Below, piece after piece: positions 32,995-43,856 of a stretch of 64,000 bases of DNA. Position 1 is the stretch's first letter; the number at the start of each line of letters is the position of its first letter. The notes under the pieces were generated by a model, which saw only the letters and a list, made by a program, of their open reading frames with translations, ran no database searches and had not been told where the DNA came from. A program made the translations under genes and the position numbers. The DNA lies in NCBI RefSeq assembly GCF_918797505.1, contig NC_092794.1:68609345-68673344 (forward strand), written 5' to 3'. The DNA comes from Bemisia tabaci. Its lineage: Eukaryota > Arthropoda > Insecta > Hemiptera > Aleyrodidae.

Positions 32995-35376
32995 ACAAGA
33001 ACTACCTTGAGATACCGGCTATTAAGGAGGTTTGATGTGTTAGGACTTGCTCGGGCCATCTACCCGGGCAAATCCGAAAAAATTTTAGTTTTTGCAATAT
33101 TTACCCACAAGATTTGGTCAAATCGCGATTTGCCGGGGCAAATCTCGGAGTCTTACGTTCATTTTGGGATCCGCCAAAGATTTCGTGCATGGACAACTCG
33201 GGGAAAGCTTTGGACAGATCGGATTGTGCCCAGTTTTCGGGATTTGCCCGCAGCATATTCGTTCTAAACCTAGGCATTCGCCAACTAAGAGCGTGTCTGG
33301 TCTGGCGCCATAGCCACCCGACATGTCGAGGTTCAGGCTTAGCCACGTCTACCTAATGAGCAAACACGTGGATTTTACTATGATTCTGTGATTGATGTGC
33401 GGAGTTACGGGCGCATGCTTCGACGCGAATTAAAACATTCCTCCTCAGTACGCCTCGAAATGAAACGCTCATTATGGAAGGTAACATTGCGCCCGCGAAA
33501 ATGTGACTGCCAGTTAGCAAGAGATCTGCCCCCCGGCCGTGGATTTTTCAAGAATTTCCTCCTGAGAACTCCAAGGAGGAGTATGATAACGAGACAATTA
33601 GATAAAGTTAAGCAAATCGGTCACAACAACATGGCAGTGCGTCAAAATCTCATCATCTGTTTCAATTTTTTGGGAAGAAACCAACCAGCATTTTCCTTTA
33701 AAATTTCGAGGAAATAATCTCCGTGTACTTAAGCGAGAAAAATTGTACCAATTTTCGAGTAGAAATTTTGATTGGTTTACTTTGAAAAATTAAATCGGTA
33801 GGTAGATGAGATTTTGAGACATTGCGATGAAGAAGTGACTGTTCTACTTAATTTTATCCGATTACGCTTTAAAGCGCCTTATTCTTAGTCAAAGCTCAAC
33901 TCAAACAGTTCTTCCCCTCGTAAAGACCCCGGTTGTTTACGTTTAGATTGGGGGGGGGGGGGGGCGGTTGAGAGTCACTTTACATGTGCCTCAAAATTGA
34001 CAATGAAACAAATAAAGTAAAAAAAATAAAAAAATAAATAGGTACCTAATTTTTTTTTTTTTTTTTTTTTTGGAGTTAAAAGCGCAAGATGCGTTCCGAA
34101 GAATACTTATGAAAATAATATCACCTCTTAAATAGAAAAAAATTGGGGAGCCAATGTAATTTTACGAAATTAACAGGATTATTTGGGCACAAGAGAGAAG
34201 CACATTCGGACGATATCAAGGCGGTGAAGTTAAAAATAACGAAAAATACGACGAGGAAGCAGGAGGGAGGAGGAAAGAAAGGCAAAATTGGATGAAGCTT
34301 GGAGCAGAAAACACGCGAAAGAGACGCGAATATCAACATTGGTGTAACACATCCAAAGCATATTGACGATGCGTATGGAGCAGACATGGGAATAAACACA
34401 GCCAAAAGCAATACTAGTGCAACAAAATTTCAGGAATTCTGCACGGCGCGCGCCAATTTCTCGCTCTCGGGATTTATTCAGAAATAATTGCTCGATTGGC
34501 ACGCGATTTCACTTGTCTTGAGCATACAATTCTCGAGAATTTCTTTTTGTTGCATTATTTAGTGATGCATTAACTCATAATTCATATTACTTTATTTCAA
34601 ACTTCAACACCTTTGAATCAAGAGATTTAAAGAAATCTCGTTTGAAACCCTGTGAGACTGCTCAATGTAATAATTTTGGCTTTGCCCGTTGACGCATATT
34701 AAATTTTTCGCGAAGCCTAGAACTAAATAACGGTAAAACTATTATTTGTGGCGTAGCAAAAGCAAGCTATCATTTCTTGATTGATTTTATCCATTAAACA
34801 TTTTTTTGCACAACGGAGAAAATTACACACAAAAGTTAGACTTTACGGCGATTAGTCGGTTAGTCATTCTGGTTGGAGGTTTAAACGATTGATTATATTT
34901 ATAACTAAAAAATTTTTAAACGTGGAGACATGCAATTCTTAAACCAATTTATAACTAATGAACTGCTCTTTAGATCAAGAGAATCCTACTCGCGGTGCAC
35001 ACACATTATTCCAAAACAACGCAAATTAAAAATTCCAATCCAACATATATGTACTAACGGCAGAACGGTGTGATAAAGAAATGAAGTATATCTACTCATC
35101 TCCGTTTCTGTGAGAGGTAATGATGAGAAATTAAAAAAAGAAAGAGAGAAACACGCACTATGAACTGGGATTTCAACAAGAGCCTCAGCTATCGACTATG
35201 TTATATCAGAAGAAACATATCACGCATTCACGCATTCTAGTTTTTTACCCTAAAATATGGATTCAAAACAGCAAAAATTCAATATTGAGCTTCCTGTGAG
35301 ACTATATCTAAAACCTCGCAAGGTGACTGGTTTACGGTCCCTGGATACTTTCATGATGCTGACAGTCGGTAATTAT
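32995..35376. other. No gene recognised; simple-sequence runs
   Basis: 33040-33360 is rich in CGGGCAAAT / ATTTGCC words that give open frames on both strands but no motif. G-run at 33949-33963 and T-run of about 22 at 34051-34072. The rest is AT-rich and probably lies within or beyond the SRF intron. Confidence 0.4.
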
Positions 35377-35434
35377 TACTGAAAAACATTTTTCTTGAAA
35401 TATTATTTTGATTTAAAGCGTTGTTTCTTGTAGG

Positions 35435-35478
<44 letters not shown>

Positions 35479-35671
35479 AACGTTAAATACGAGCAAATTC
35501 AACTCAAAATCAGATTTTTTCGGTTAAAAAAACGTCGTTTAGCTATCGTTCAGTTTAAAAACGATAGCCAAACAACGTTTCTTAAACTAAATAAAAACCA
35601 AATTTTATCAACAAGAAACGACGCTTTAAGTCAAAATAATATCTCAAGAAAAATGTAGGTATTTTAGTGAT
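35377..35671. mobile_element. Fold-back with a 30-base T-run in the left arm
   Basis: The outer arms TTTCTTGAAATATTATTTTG and CAAAATAATATCTCAAGAAA, together with AAAGCGTTGTTTCTTG and CAAGAAACGACGCTTT, are mirrored. A second, small hairpin (ACGATAGC repeats) lies at about 35531-35578. A run of about 30 T (35439-35470) interrupts the left arm, pointing to slippage or a poly(A)-tailed insertion read on the minus strand. Confidence 0.7.
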
Positions 35672-38107
35672 TTGTGAGCGTAATGCATGCGTTTTTCCAA
35701 CAGGTAAAGACTGGAAAGCTTACAGTTCCAACAACGCTAACTCTGTAAAATTAAATGGGAATATTCTTAGAAGTTTCTCCAATAATTTAAACCACTCAAG
35801 GAGGACTGAGCATCAAAAATCGCCATAGACAATGGACATCCATGTTGAATTTTCTAAATGTTCAGATTGTATTTCGGCAAGAGGTAAATACAAAGGTACT
35901 ACCTTGGTCGCTGAAACTTGTATCATTCGTACCTTTGTCTCTTAAGCGCCTGGAATATAATTTCGTGGTTTTTTTCTTTTGCTAATTTTTAGGGTTTCAA
36001 TAAAGGATCGATTAATGATACAAACACCCCTCTTTTCATAAAATAAATGGACCTAAGTATGTTATGAGATATTCAAGATGCCAGTAATTCAAACGCAAGT
36101 GGAACAATGAATTCCCGATACGATACAATAGGTAAAAATAAAATATGCATTTTTAAAAGACAAATCTGAATAGTAATGAATTACGCCAAATAGGCTTCAG
36201 ACCGTTTGTTATTACAGAAAATTAAGTCATTTTAAAATGTCAACGACGAATAGGGTTGCCTGGAAAACGTGCACTCAATTATTTTCTAGGGATTTTTTTT
36301 TACACAATATCTGCAAAATTTTTCATCTTTTATACATCAGGACTTCTCAGTAAAAATACTCTAAGTATCGGAAAACGCACTTATACTTGTACGCCAATAT
36401 CACTGCTGTCTTCCAACTAACATTCCACGACTGAATTAAGGTTTCTTCAGCTCGCGTCATTATCACATATTAATCGTTCACTTAAAAGTAGATTAGTTTA
36501 AATCCTTTCAGGAAATTCTGACAAGGTACCTAAGTGTTAGAAAATTGAAAAAAAAAAGAAGAAAAAAAATGAAATAGAGCTACAGTTATTTTGATGCCTC
36601 GATGAAGACCGTCCAGTACGGCTACTAATAATTTACGTTATTCCTGGGAGACGTTCGATTAGTTGGATGTTTGATTGGGAAATGCGAAATTCTGATTATG
36701 TGCCGGGGGCTTTGGACTTTCGTGACGCAAGAAACTTGTGACAATAAATTTCGACAGCAAAGTTTTAACTGGTAGAGGAGTAATTTTGCCACAAAATATC
36801 TTAAAAATTAAAAGCGTAGTTTTTCACAGTGCAGCAATTGAAATTGAGTCTTCCTTATCGATTGTGATCTAACTGGCAGGTGCTTTGGCGATTGGAAGTA
36901 AATAAATTATTATTGATCCTTTTCGGAAATTATTTTCGTAAAAAAAAATTCAGAGACCGAAATTTTAAATATTTCGGTTATGACACAAGATAATTCTGTT
37001 GCTAGGAGGCAACAAATCGAGTTACAATTCCACCGATTAAGGATAAATCATTATGATTTAATTAGATATTTCTTATTGTTGAATCAATATGACACAATAA
37101 TGAATTATTATTTGTAACGTTACACTTGAGGCATCATGGGAAACCCGTCCACATAGCTCTCAATGTAATTCACAATTTCTAAAGCTCTGGATGCCATATC
37201 TGGCTTTAAATTTACTTGAGTAAGTACCTGCCTATCAATTTTTGTTGAAAACAAACACTATTCAGGCGCATTGATAATGTAGATAAATGACTCATTTTTC
37301 CCCTAAAATGTAAACGACTCGTTGAATTTTAGATTTATTTTCATTTTTATTTTTTTTTTCTTTTTGAGGCAAAAGTCAAATTGCGATGGACTTAAGGTAA
37401 CAGCTGTATCAAAAAAAAATCAAACTAGCGAGCAAGTAAAATACTTAAATAATGCACAAAATAACTGAAGCCTTAAGTAAGTATGTGAGAGGATAAGTTA
37501 TACTTTCGTGTTCCGAGAAAAACATGTTTCAACGTTAAAACGTACCTGGATACAATAAGTATCATGGCTAATAGAAAATTGGAACTAATACTGCAGAGCT
37601 GAAAGCTTAATTTTTGGGATCAACTTATATTGGGAAGTTTCCTTGCAAAAAGTTTTGCTCAAAATCACCAAAATTTAAATTTTTCTGAGTACTTTGAAAA
37701 TGACAAAATATATATAGCAGGTAGTCATGTTTTTCTGAGGGATTGCTAATTCTGAGAAAAGACCAGAGAGTCGACCAAATTCACATTTTAAGGATATCTA
37801 CAAAAATTGGTACAGAAGTTAGATGTACGAGGTAAAATTTACACATTTGCTCTCCTGACCCTTGATAAAACTCGACTTCGAAATACCTAGGTGCTTTAAT
37901 TTTCATGGGAAAAACTCGATTATAAGGGCATTTAAACTTCAGCTATCAATTTAATTCTTTCGTCTAGTGGGTGATTATTTATTTAAAAAAAAAAAAAAAA
38001 AAATTATGACTAGCTGCCATGGTCCAAGATATCCTCATGTTTTGGATAAAATTGCTCTTTTAAATTCTATGAAAACGCATCCAACAGAACAACAGGGTAC
38101 TGAAGGG
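35672..38107. other. Unannotated AT-rich DNA, probable SRF intron
   Basis: Downstream of the SRF donor on the minus strand. No exon-like open frame or family repeat was recognised. A-run at 37985-38002. Confidence 0.4.
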
Positions 38108-38369
38108 CTAAATGAGTCAGTGAGAACGAAAATACACCAACTCGAAAAAGCGAAAATAATCATAGCACACACAAAACTGCCTAGTTGGTGAAGAGGTTAG
38201 TCTAAAAAAAGATTTTTGGCAGCGAAAAACAAGTACTTGAGGATACTTTAAAGGTCCAAGTTGGAACATATGCTTTAACTTCGATGACCTTTATGAAAAT
38301 TAACAGTCTTTAATGAAAACTGAGTATTTTCGAGTTACCGAGATGGTGTGTTTTCGTTCTCACCGATAC
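38108..38369. repeat. Family I repeat, copy 2 (inverted, shorter)
   Basis: Starts GAGTCAGTGAGAACGAAAAT and ends GGTGTGTTTTCGTTCTCACC. The interior (AAGTACTTGAGGATACTTTA, AGGTCCAAGTTGGAACATAT, CTTCGATGACC) is the reverse complement of the 3472-3927 body, but holds only one internal unit. This gives the single-unit ancestor of the duplicated copy. Confidence 0.75.
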
Positions 38370-39676
38370 AAATAGGTAGGGATCGCAATAGTTTTTATTA
38401 AATACAATATTTAATTTTTCTCCCCAAGTTCTTACATTTTGACGAGGAAAAGGAGACAGAAAGGCTTAGATTATGTCTATGGACCAAAAATTACATTGCT
38501 TCTGAGTTTATAAATAATTTTTTTTCTTTGATAGTATATTATTTCTTTAATTTTTCTGACTTTCTTAGATTTCAGGATAAATAGTTTCACTGTAAGAGTC
38601 TACACAAGTAAATACCTATACCTCCGAATTATGACAGTCAGGCAATCATCCTGAAGCTTGCACATTTTCCAGTTATTAGAAAAATGATCGCTTCATCATT
38701 TTGCGCTGTATTTTTAATTTTTTTATTTTTTCTACAAAGATGTAATGTCATATCTTATCTGAGTATTGCTAAGGAATCAAATGATTTTTTATAATGAAAA
38801 CTAACAAGTCTCTCGGCTAAATTTTTCATTAAGTTTCATTTAGAAGATACTTAGGTTAAAGCTAAGCTATCGCGAAGAGCTACCCAGATATCAATCGTAA
38901 AGGGACACTTATTTCAATTTTGGTGGCTAAATGTCATACTTAGTTACTTGGGCTTTAGCTTTCTGGTAGAAAAGTTTGTTGCCCCTTTGAAAATGAATGT
39001 TAAGAAAGGAATCTTCAAACCAAAAAAAAAACCTAAGAACACAGTTCAACGTTTCAAGCATTCTCAAAATTGCAATAAATACATATGAATTAGAACCGAT
39101 GTGAAAACGAAAGCTAATTGTTTACTGGCAAACTAAGACTTGGAGACATTTAAGAGAGGAATCAGAATCGTATATAAGTCAAGGTCACTTCAAAATAATT
39201 GAAAGAAGGAGACCAGTAAAAATATAAAAATAACAGTTTCAGAGTGCGGAGCTGTTTTGTTTTAAATCGAGGAATTTAAATATAATACGAGTGATAGAAT
39301 TTGAGCAGAGTTTTGTGGATATTTAACTATAACATTAAAGGAATTTAAAGTAACTAATTGGCGGGAAAAAACTCTAAGAGGCGTATAGATTTTGGATTTA
39401 GATAGAATCGGTCTATATCAGCAGGCGAAAGGAATAATTTAATACCCCAGAAGTTTCGCAGTGTTTAGAGCTACATTGTGAGATATTAATAGATTTATAA
39501 TTGGTGCAACTTGGCAGAAAGTATCCCAAGTTATACAGGTAAATTCTCAGTTCAAAGTGGGTTGAAAAATTCAGATTAGCAATGAAGGTTGAAGGTTGTA
39601 TCACACAGGATTCTGGCTTATCAGCAACACATGACAAAATGTAAACAAAAGAGTTAGGTTATGTTGACATCCTTAC
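38370..39676 (-). other. Start of the intron after the SRF exon
   Basis: Begins on the minus strand with the donor GTAAGGATG at 39676. AT-rich with no feature recognised. The next SRF exon, which should encode the rest of the MADS box (AYELSTLTGTQ-type sequence), was not found in this window. Confidence 0.55.
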
Positions 39677-40111
39677 CTTCTTCATGATTCCGGTTTTCCG
39701 CTTTGAGAAAGTAGTGTATCTCCTTAGTTTATTCTCAATGTATTCCATTTTAATCTTAACACGACCTTTAGTTTTCTTCCCATTGGAGGGTGGCGACCCT
39801 TTCTGGGTTGAAGGTGAATAACTTTCGTCCACTATGTCCGAACCACAATCACCCGTCATATTTGGTATGTTAGATCTACTCACTGGGTCTGAATCAAAGC
39901 ACAAATCCGAATTCGTCCGTTTTAAACCGCGATTTAGACCGGCACCACAATTCGTGAGAGAAGACCTTGGTAATCCAGAGGTTATCGAAGTCGACGGCCG
40001 GGTATGAACACTACTAGTATAAATTTCGTTGGCGGTGTCGCCGCTAAGTAATGACATGTTATATCCCATGCTGAACCGGGAATCTCTTCCCCCGCTTGAT
40101 GGGGAATCCAT
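39677..40111 (-). CDS. SRF (blistered): Serum response factor, first coding exon (MADS box start)
   Basis: Encodes 145 residues, starting at the ATG at 40111-40109 (MDSPSSGG) and ending in phase 0 at a consensus donor, AAG|GTAAGG. Residues about 1-110 are low-complexity, rich in Ser, Asn, Gly and Thr. Residues 111-145 (GKKTKGRVKIKMEYIENKLR, then RYTTFSKRKTGIMKK) are the SRF-specific DNA-binding helix of the MADS box; MEYIENKLRRYTTFSKRK is diagnostic for the SRF rather than MEF2 subfamily. In known family members this helix contacts the CArG box (CC(A/T)6GG), and the missing part forms the dimer strands and cofactor surface. The protein is a nuclear transcription factor; in flies it acts in tracheal terminal cells and wing intervein cells. 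A longer frame to 40147 would begin at TTG, so I prefer the ATG. Only the following exons are missing. Confidence 0.95.
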
Positions 40112-40263
40112 AGTGTTTGGCACGCACTTAACAGAACATTCCTTCAAACTTAAAACAAAATCGAAAACACGGCACCGGGAGACGAAAGACCACGAGCGAA
40201 CTTAACCTCTATCACAACTTTCCGCACATCGCTTGATGCCGCAGCACCATCAGACACCGAACT
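40112..40263 (-). promoter_or_regulatory. Probable SRF 5' leader with two small upstream ORFs
   Basis: On the minus strand, TCAGTT (40265-40260) matches an arthropod initiator and would put transcription start at 40263. There is no TATA at -30. Downstream are two upstream ORFs: 12 codons at 40250-40212 (ATG GTG CTG ... TTG TGA) and 3 codons at 40139-40128 (ATG TTC TGT TAA). Both end before the SRF ATG. Start site and leader extent are inferred. Confidence 0.4.
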
Positions 40264-42236
40264 GAGGTAGAGCGTAATTTGACCTGTGCGCCGGAGTGTT
40301 TCTCGCGATTATTGCGCCGGAGGAGAAAAGTAGTTCTGCTTCTACTTCTTCAACTTACACTAATAAACCATATTATTTCCTGCTTAAAGTCTTCAAATTA
40401 ATTTTCCTTTACATGTTTTATTCGTTTTAATCCTGTTTTATGTTTAACTTTCGTTATTTTGGATATGATTTTAAATATACTTCGGTGGCGGATGAACATT
40501 AGTGCCCGCGCGCACGGTTTCCCCTCCTCTTCCATATTTAGAAGTGGATGTAGCCAAATTAGGAAAAGTTCACCTAATATGGCAAACATAGATCCTCCCT
40601 CTCCTCATGTGTTTGAAGTTTAATTCTCATTTGTCAAATTTGAGCTTTATTCTCTAAGTACTCCTCTTCAGCACACGCTTGAACTTCGGTACAATTTCTT
40701 ATGATGGGGCATCAGAGTCATAAAATGATCGAGTTGGATAATGATACCTTTTAAAAAAAATTCCTACGCCCCAAAAAAATTTAAAATAAAATTAAAAATA
40801 TAAGCAGACTACTGCAAAATCGGAAACTTATCAATGTGGTGCCCTCGCACCCCCCCCCCCCTCCCACCAGGAAAAATCATCGCGCTGTCAATTTGATACG
40901 CACGTCACCACAATCATGCGAAACTTTTTTCTGTGATAACCGAAAATAATAACAATAATTTGTTAACTTCGCCGATTCTCTCTTATTTCTTTTTTAAGCT
41001 TTGCAATAATTCCAAAAAAAATATCAACAACATAACTCAAAAAATTAGGCGTTTTAACTTCCTCGCGGCCCACGCGCAAAATGTCTAAATGAAAATCAGG
41101 CTTTAACCCGAAAGTGAGAGGTATCAGCCAAGCGAAAAAGAAAGTACAGTAGAAATGCGATTTTATAGTGTAATGCGATAAAATTTACCGCGTTAAACAG
41201 AAATAAACCAAGCCACATTAGCTATTGCCTTTAAATGGGCAATTCAATTTTTTACATGAGAACAGTTATGCGAATTTGTGAGCTTTCGGTAAATTTTCTG
41301 CACAGTACGAAGCAAATTCCTTAGAATTCTTAAAGGAATCCACACCATAGCTATCTTGTAAAAAATTAAATCGTCCAGTTGAATTTGGCAATAGCTGATA
41401 CGGCTTGGTTCCTTTCTGCTAATAACGCTATCTAGAAATCTCTTCCGACCCATGGGCGGAAAGGTTGCGGAAAGGGGGGTTGTGGCGCCGATACCTTGGC
41501 AGAACATGTGAAAAGTGATCAAATTTCGCTAGCCAAAGTGCGACGTGCAAACTGCCTATCATCCTTTAATTTTCCATTGGACGGCTTAACGTAAATCTTT
41601 AAAAATGTCTTTGATTTTTCTGCTCTGTTAGCAAATATTCCGTATTTATTTCAAGTTCTACAGAGTAGACAGATTTCTGTTCGAAAAAATAATAAAGGTA
41701 TGAGCGGGGATTTTGAAACATCGCAATGGTGATACATGGTTTTTCACTTTGGCCTTCGATTTGGAAGTTCTTTTCATCTAACTCAAAATTAATACTTTAG
41801 AACTGAAACAGCACTTAAATAAGTCTATACCATATAACTTTTAGGAAATCACCCATATCAACGGATGAAAGTGGAAGAACGCAAATCAAATTGCATACTC
41901 AGCGAGATGAAGGAGCTTAGAATGATTGCGATATCGGCAGCCGAGTAACTGAAGTAAGGGTGCCTCACGGCTTGTCCCTATGACCTGGGTCAGAAGTCCC
42001 CTACCATATCGCAAATCATTGTTTGAATACGAGTAAACTTCTCTCCTAAGATGTGATGAGCATTTATTTTCTTTATCTTTATTCTAACTTCATTAATTTT
42101 CATAATATTACAAATTCTGGTGGAAGGGGAGGGGAGGGGGGAGTAAGTGGCATTCATGGGGGGCCCGGACCCTAAGTCTGGTACCAGGGCCCGAGATGGG
42201 ATGTAGTGGGCCTGGTCATGACACAAACTGGCGGTT
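40264..42236. other. Region upstream of SRF; no gene recognised
   Basis: Would include SRF regulatory DNA. C-run at 40848-40861. Several small frames, none with motifs. A mixed G-run (GGGAGGGGAGGGGGGAG) is near 42127. Confidence 0.45.
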
Positions 42237-42338
42237 AGAGTGAGAATTACCACGGGGCACCCACGACAAAACGGCTTCATGCAACTATTCGTGCTCATCG
42301 GATGTGCGGGCTGCATATTCAAATATATGAAGGCGCTT
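42237..42338 (-). repeat. Family T repeat, copy 1
   Basis: 102 bp directly repeated at 42921-43022 with about nine differences. Read on the minus strand, both copies keep the same open frame (NMQPAHPxSTNSCMKPFCRG). It may therefore derive from a coding piece of a transposon, but I cannot name the protein. Confidence 0.75.
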
Positions 42339-42920
42339 CAGGTGCTCTTGTTCGAGAGGAAATTTGTTCAGGAGCACTTTTCGTTGAATCGCTTGTGAAG
42401 AGTCATGTTGCAATGAGTAAGAGGAGAAAGAGGGATTTTCAAGATGGACCTGCGCTGCTCATTTTTTAGTTGTGAGCGCCCTTCGCTCCTCAGAGCAAAT
42501 CATTTCAGTTCACCACACTCAAGCCGAGTGCAGAGGGAAAGCCAAACTGCCTCCGTTGTTTCGTTTACTCGTATGCAGCGTATGTATTCTTGGGGTAGAA
42601 AAAATCACGTCTATCATCCAAGATAATGTTTGTACTCCTTTCCTTTTTTTAAAGTCAAGAACTATTAAATGTGCACACGTGAAAACTAGGCTTGTTGAAA
42701 AGTCGCTGTAAGATTTTCGGTAGCTAATTATTCGGTAATTCGGTAGCTCGTGAGTATACCGTAGGAAGGTTTTCCGAAGAGAACGAACACAGGTCTCTGT
42801 GAATCCAGACAATCGCGAAAACCGCAAATACCTGCGATAATATGAAAAATCTGCCGAAAATTTATAGTGCTCTAAAAAATTCTCGCGGCTCCTCGAAACT
42901 TCTCAAAAATAAATTCACTT
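42339..42920. other. No gene recognised
   Basis: Lies between the two family T copies. Overlapping frames on both strands (42444-42827) without motifs. Confidence 0.4.
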
Positions 42921-43022
42921 AGAGTGAGACTCACCACGGGGAACCCACGACAGAACGGCTTCATGCAACTATTCGTGCTCAACGGATGTGCGGGTTGCAT
43001 ATTCAAATATATGAAGGCACTT
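42921..43022 (-). repeat. Family T repeat, copy 2
   Basis: Starts AGAGTGAGACTCACCACGGG and ends TATGAAGGCACTT. It is followed after about 20 bases by the family F hairpin. Confidence 0.75.
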
Positions 43023-43042
43023 TTGGCAACGAGAGAAATACG

Positions 43043-43300
43043 ATATCGACGCGGTGAAACTACCAGACCACGTATATCGGTTTGCGACGTTGTAGACTTC
43101 CTGTCATACTTCATTTTTCAAATTGAAAACCACTCAACGTCCCCGCTTGAAAACTTCCATGTTTTTTCTTCTTTGTGCCAGGAAAACTCTGTGAAAATGT
43201 CCAAAAATGATATTGAATTTTTCTCCTCCAAAAAAATAGAATGGGGGAGATTTTTAAACACCGCAAACGAGGTACGGGGTCTGGCAGTCTCACCGTCGAT
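43043..43300. mobile_element. Family F fold-back, copy 2 (simple form)
   Basis: From ATATCGACGCGGTGAAACTA to the mirrored CTGGCAGTCTCACCGTCGAT. The middle (GTTTGCGACGTTGTAGACTT, CCTGTCATACTTCATTTTTC, AAACACCGCAAACGAGGTAC) matches the second hairpin of 14898-15363. The first hairpin of that composite is absent here, and so are the CACTGAAA-type ends. Confidence 0.8.
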
Positions 43301-43699
43301 TTGTATCAATAAGAATGTCCGATTATTTCTCCAGGTAGCATTATGTCGTAGAAAAGTGGAATTATTTTTACGGCAAAACCAAAATTAATTTAGGACAACG
43401 AGAAAATCAGCACTGGAACCACTCACCGGGTGCTCTTCTTGATTGGATCGAAAAATTCCAAAAAGAGGCAACTTTTTCGGCACACATCAGAAACGACCTG
43501 AATCTGCTGATGGAAGCTGCTAAATATGCTCGCTATACAAAGATATCGTCTCTTAGACTTGCTTAAGCGATTCGTTCTCCTATCTACCAAACTCGGTATA
43601 ATGAATCTGAAAATAATCCGGAGAAAATGCAGAGATTTTTCCTAGAGGAACATTCTGCGAATCGTAGACTCCACGAGCTTACTCTTGTTCACGAGAATC

Positions 43700-43856
43700 G
43701 GCGGATCCAGCAATTTGTCAACACCGGATTTCCTCCCTTTAAACCTATGGAAATGTATCGATTCTTTTGGAGGGGCCAGGTGCTCTGACAAGAGTCGATT
43801 ATTTAGCATTAGTTTAAATGGAGGAAATCCGGTGTTGCCAAATTGCTGGATCCGCC
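43700..43856. mobile_element. Fold-back of 157 bp
   Basis: GGCGGATCCAGCAATTTGTC and ACACCGGATTTCCTCC are mirrored by GGAGGAAATCCGGTGTTGCC and AAATTGCTGGATCCGCC. Inner AAACCTATGG and CGATTC words resemble family M, to which it may be distantly related. Confidence 0.75.

Noticed and set aside
39659..40147. Longer SRF frame starting at 40147 and running to 39659
   Set aside because: The upstream start would be TTG and the last residues lie beyond a consensus donor. The ATG at 40111 and the splice site at 39677/39676 fit the family.
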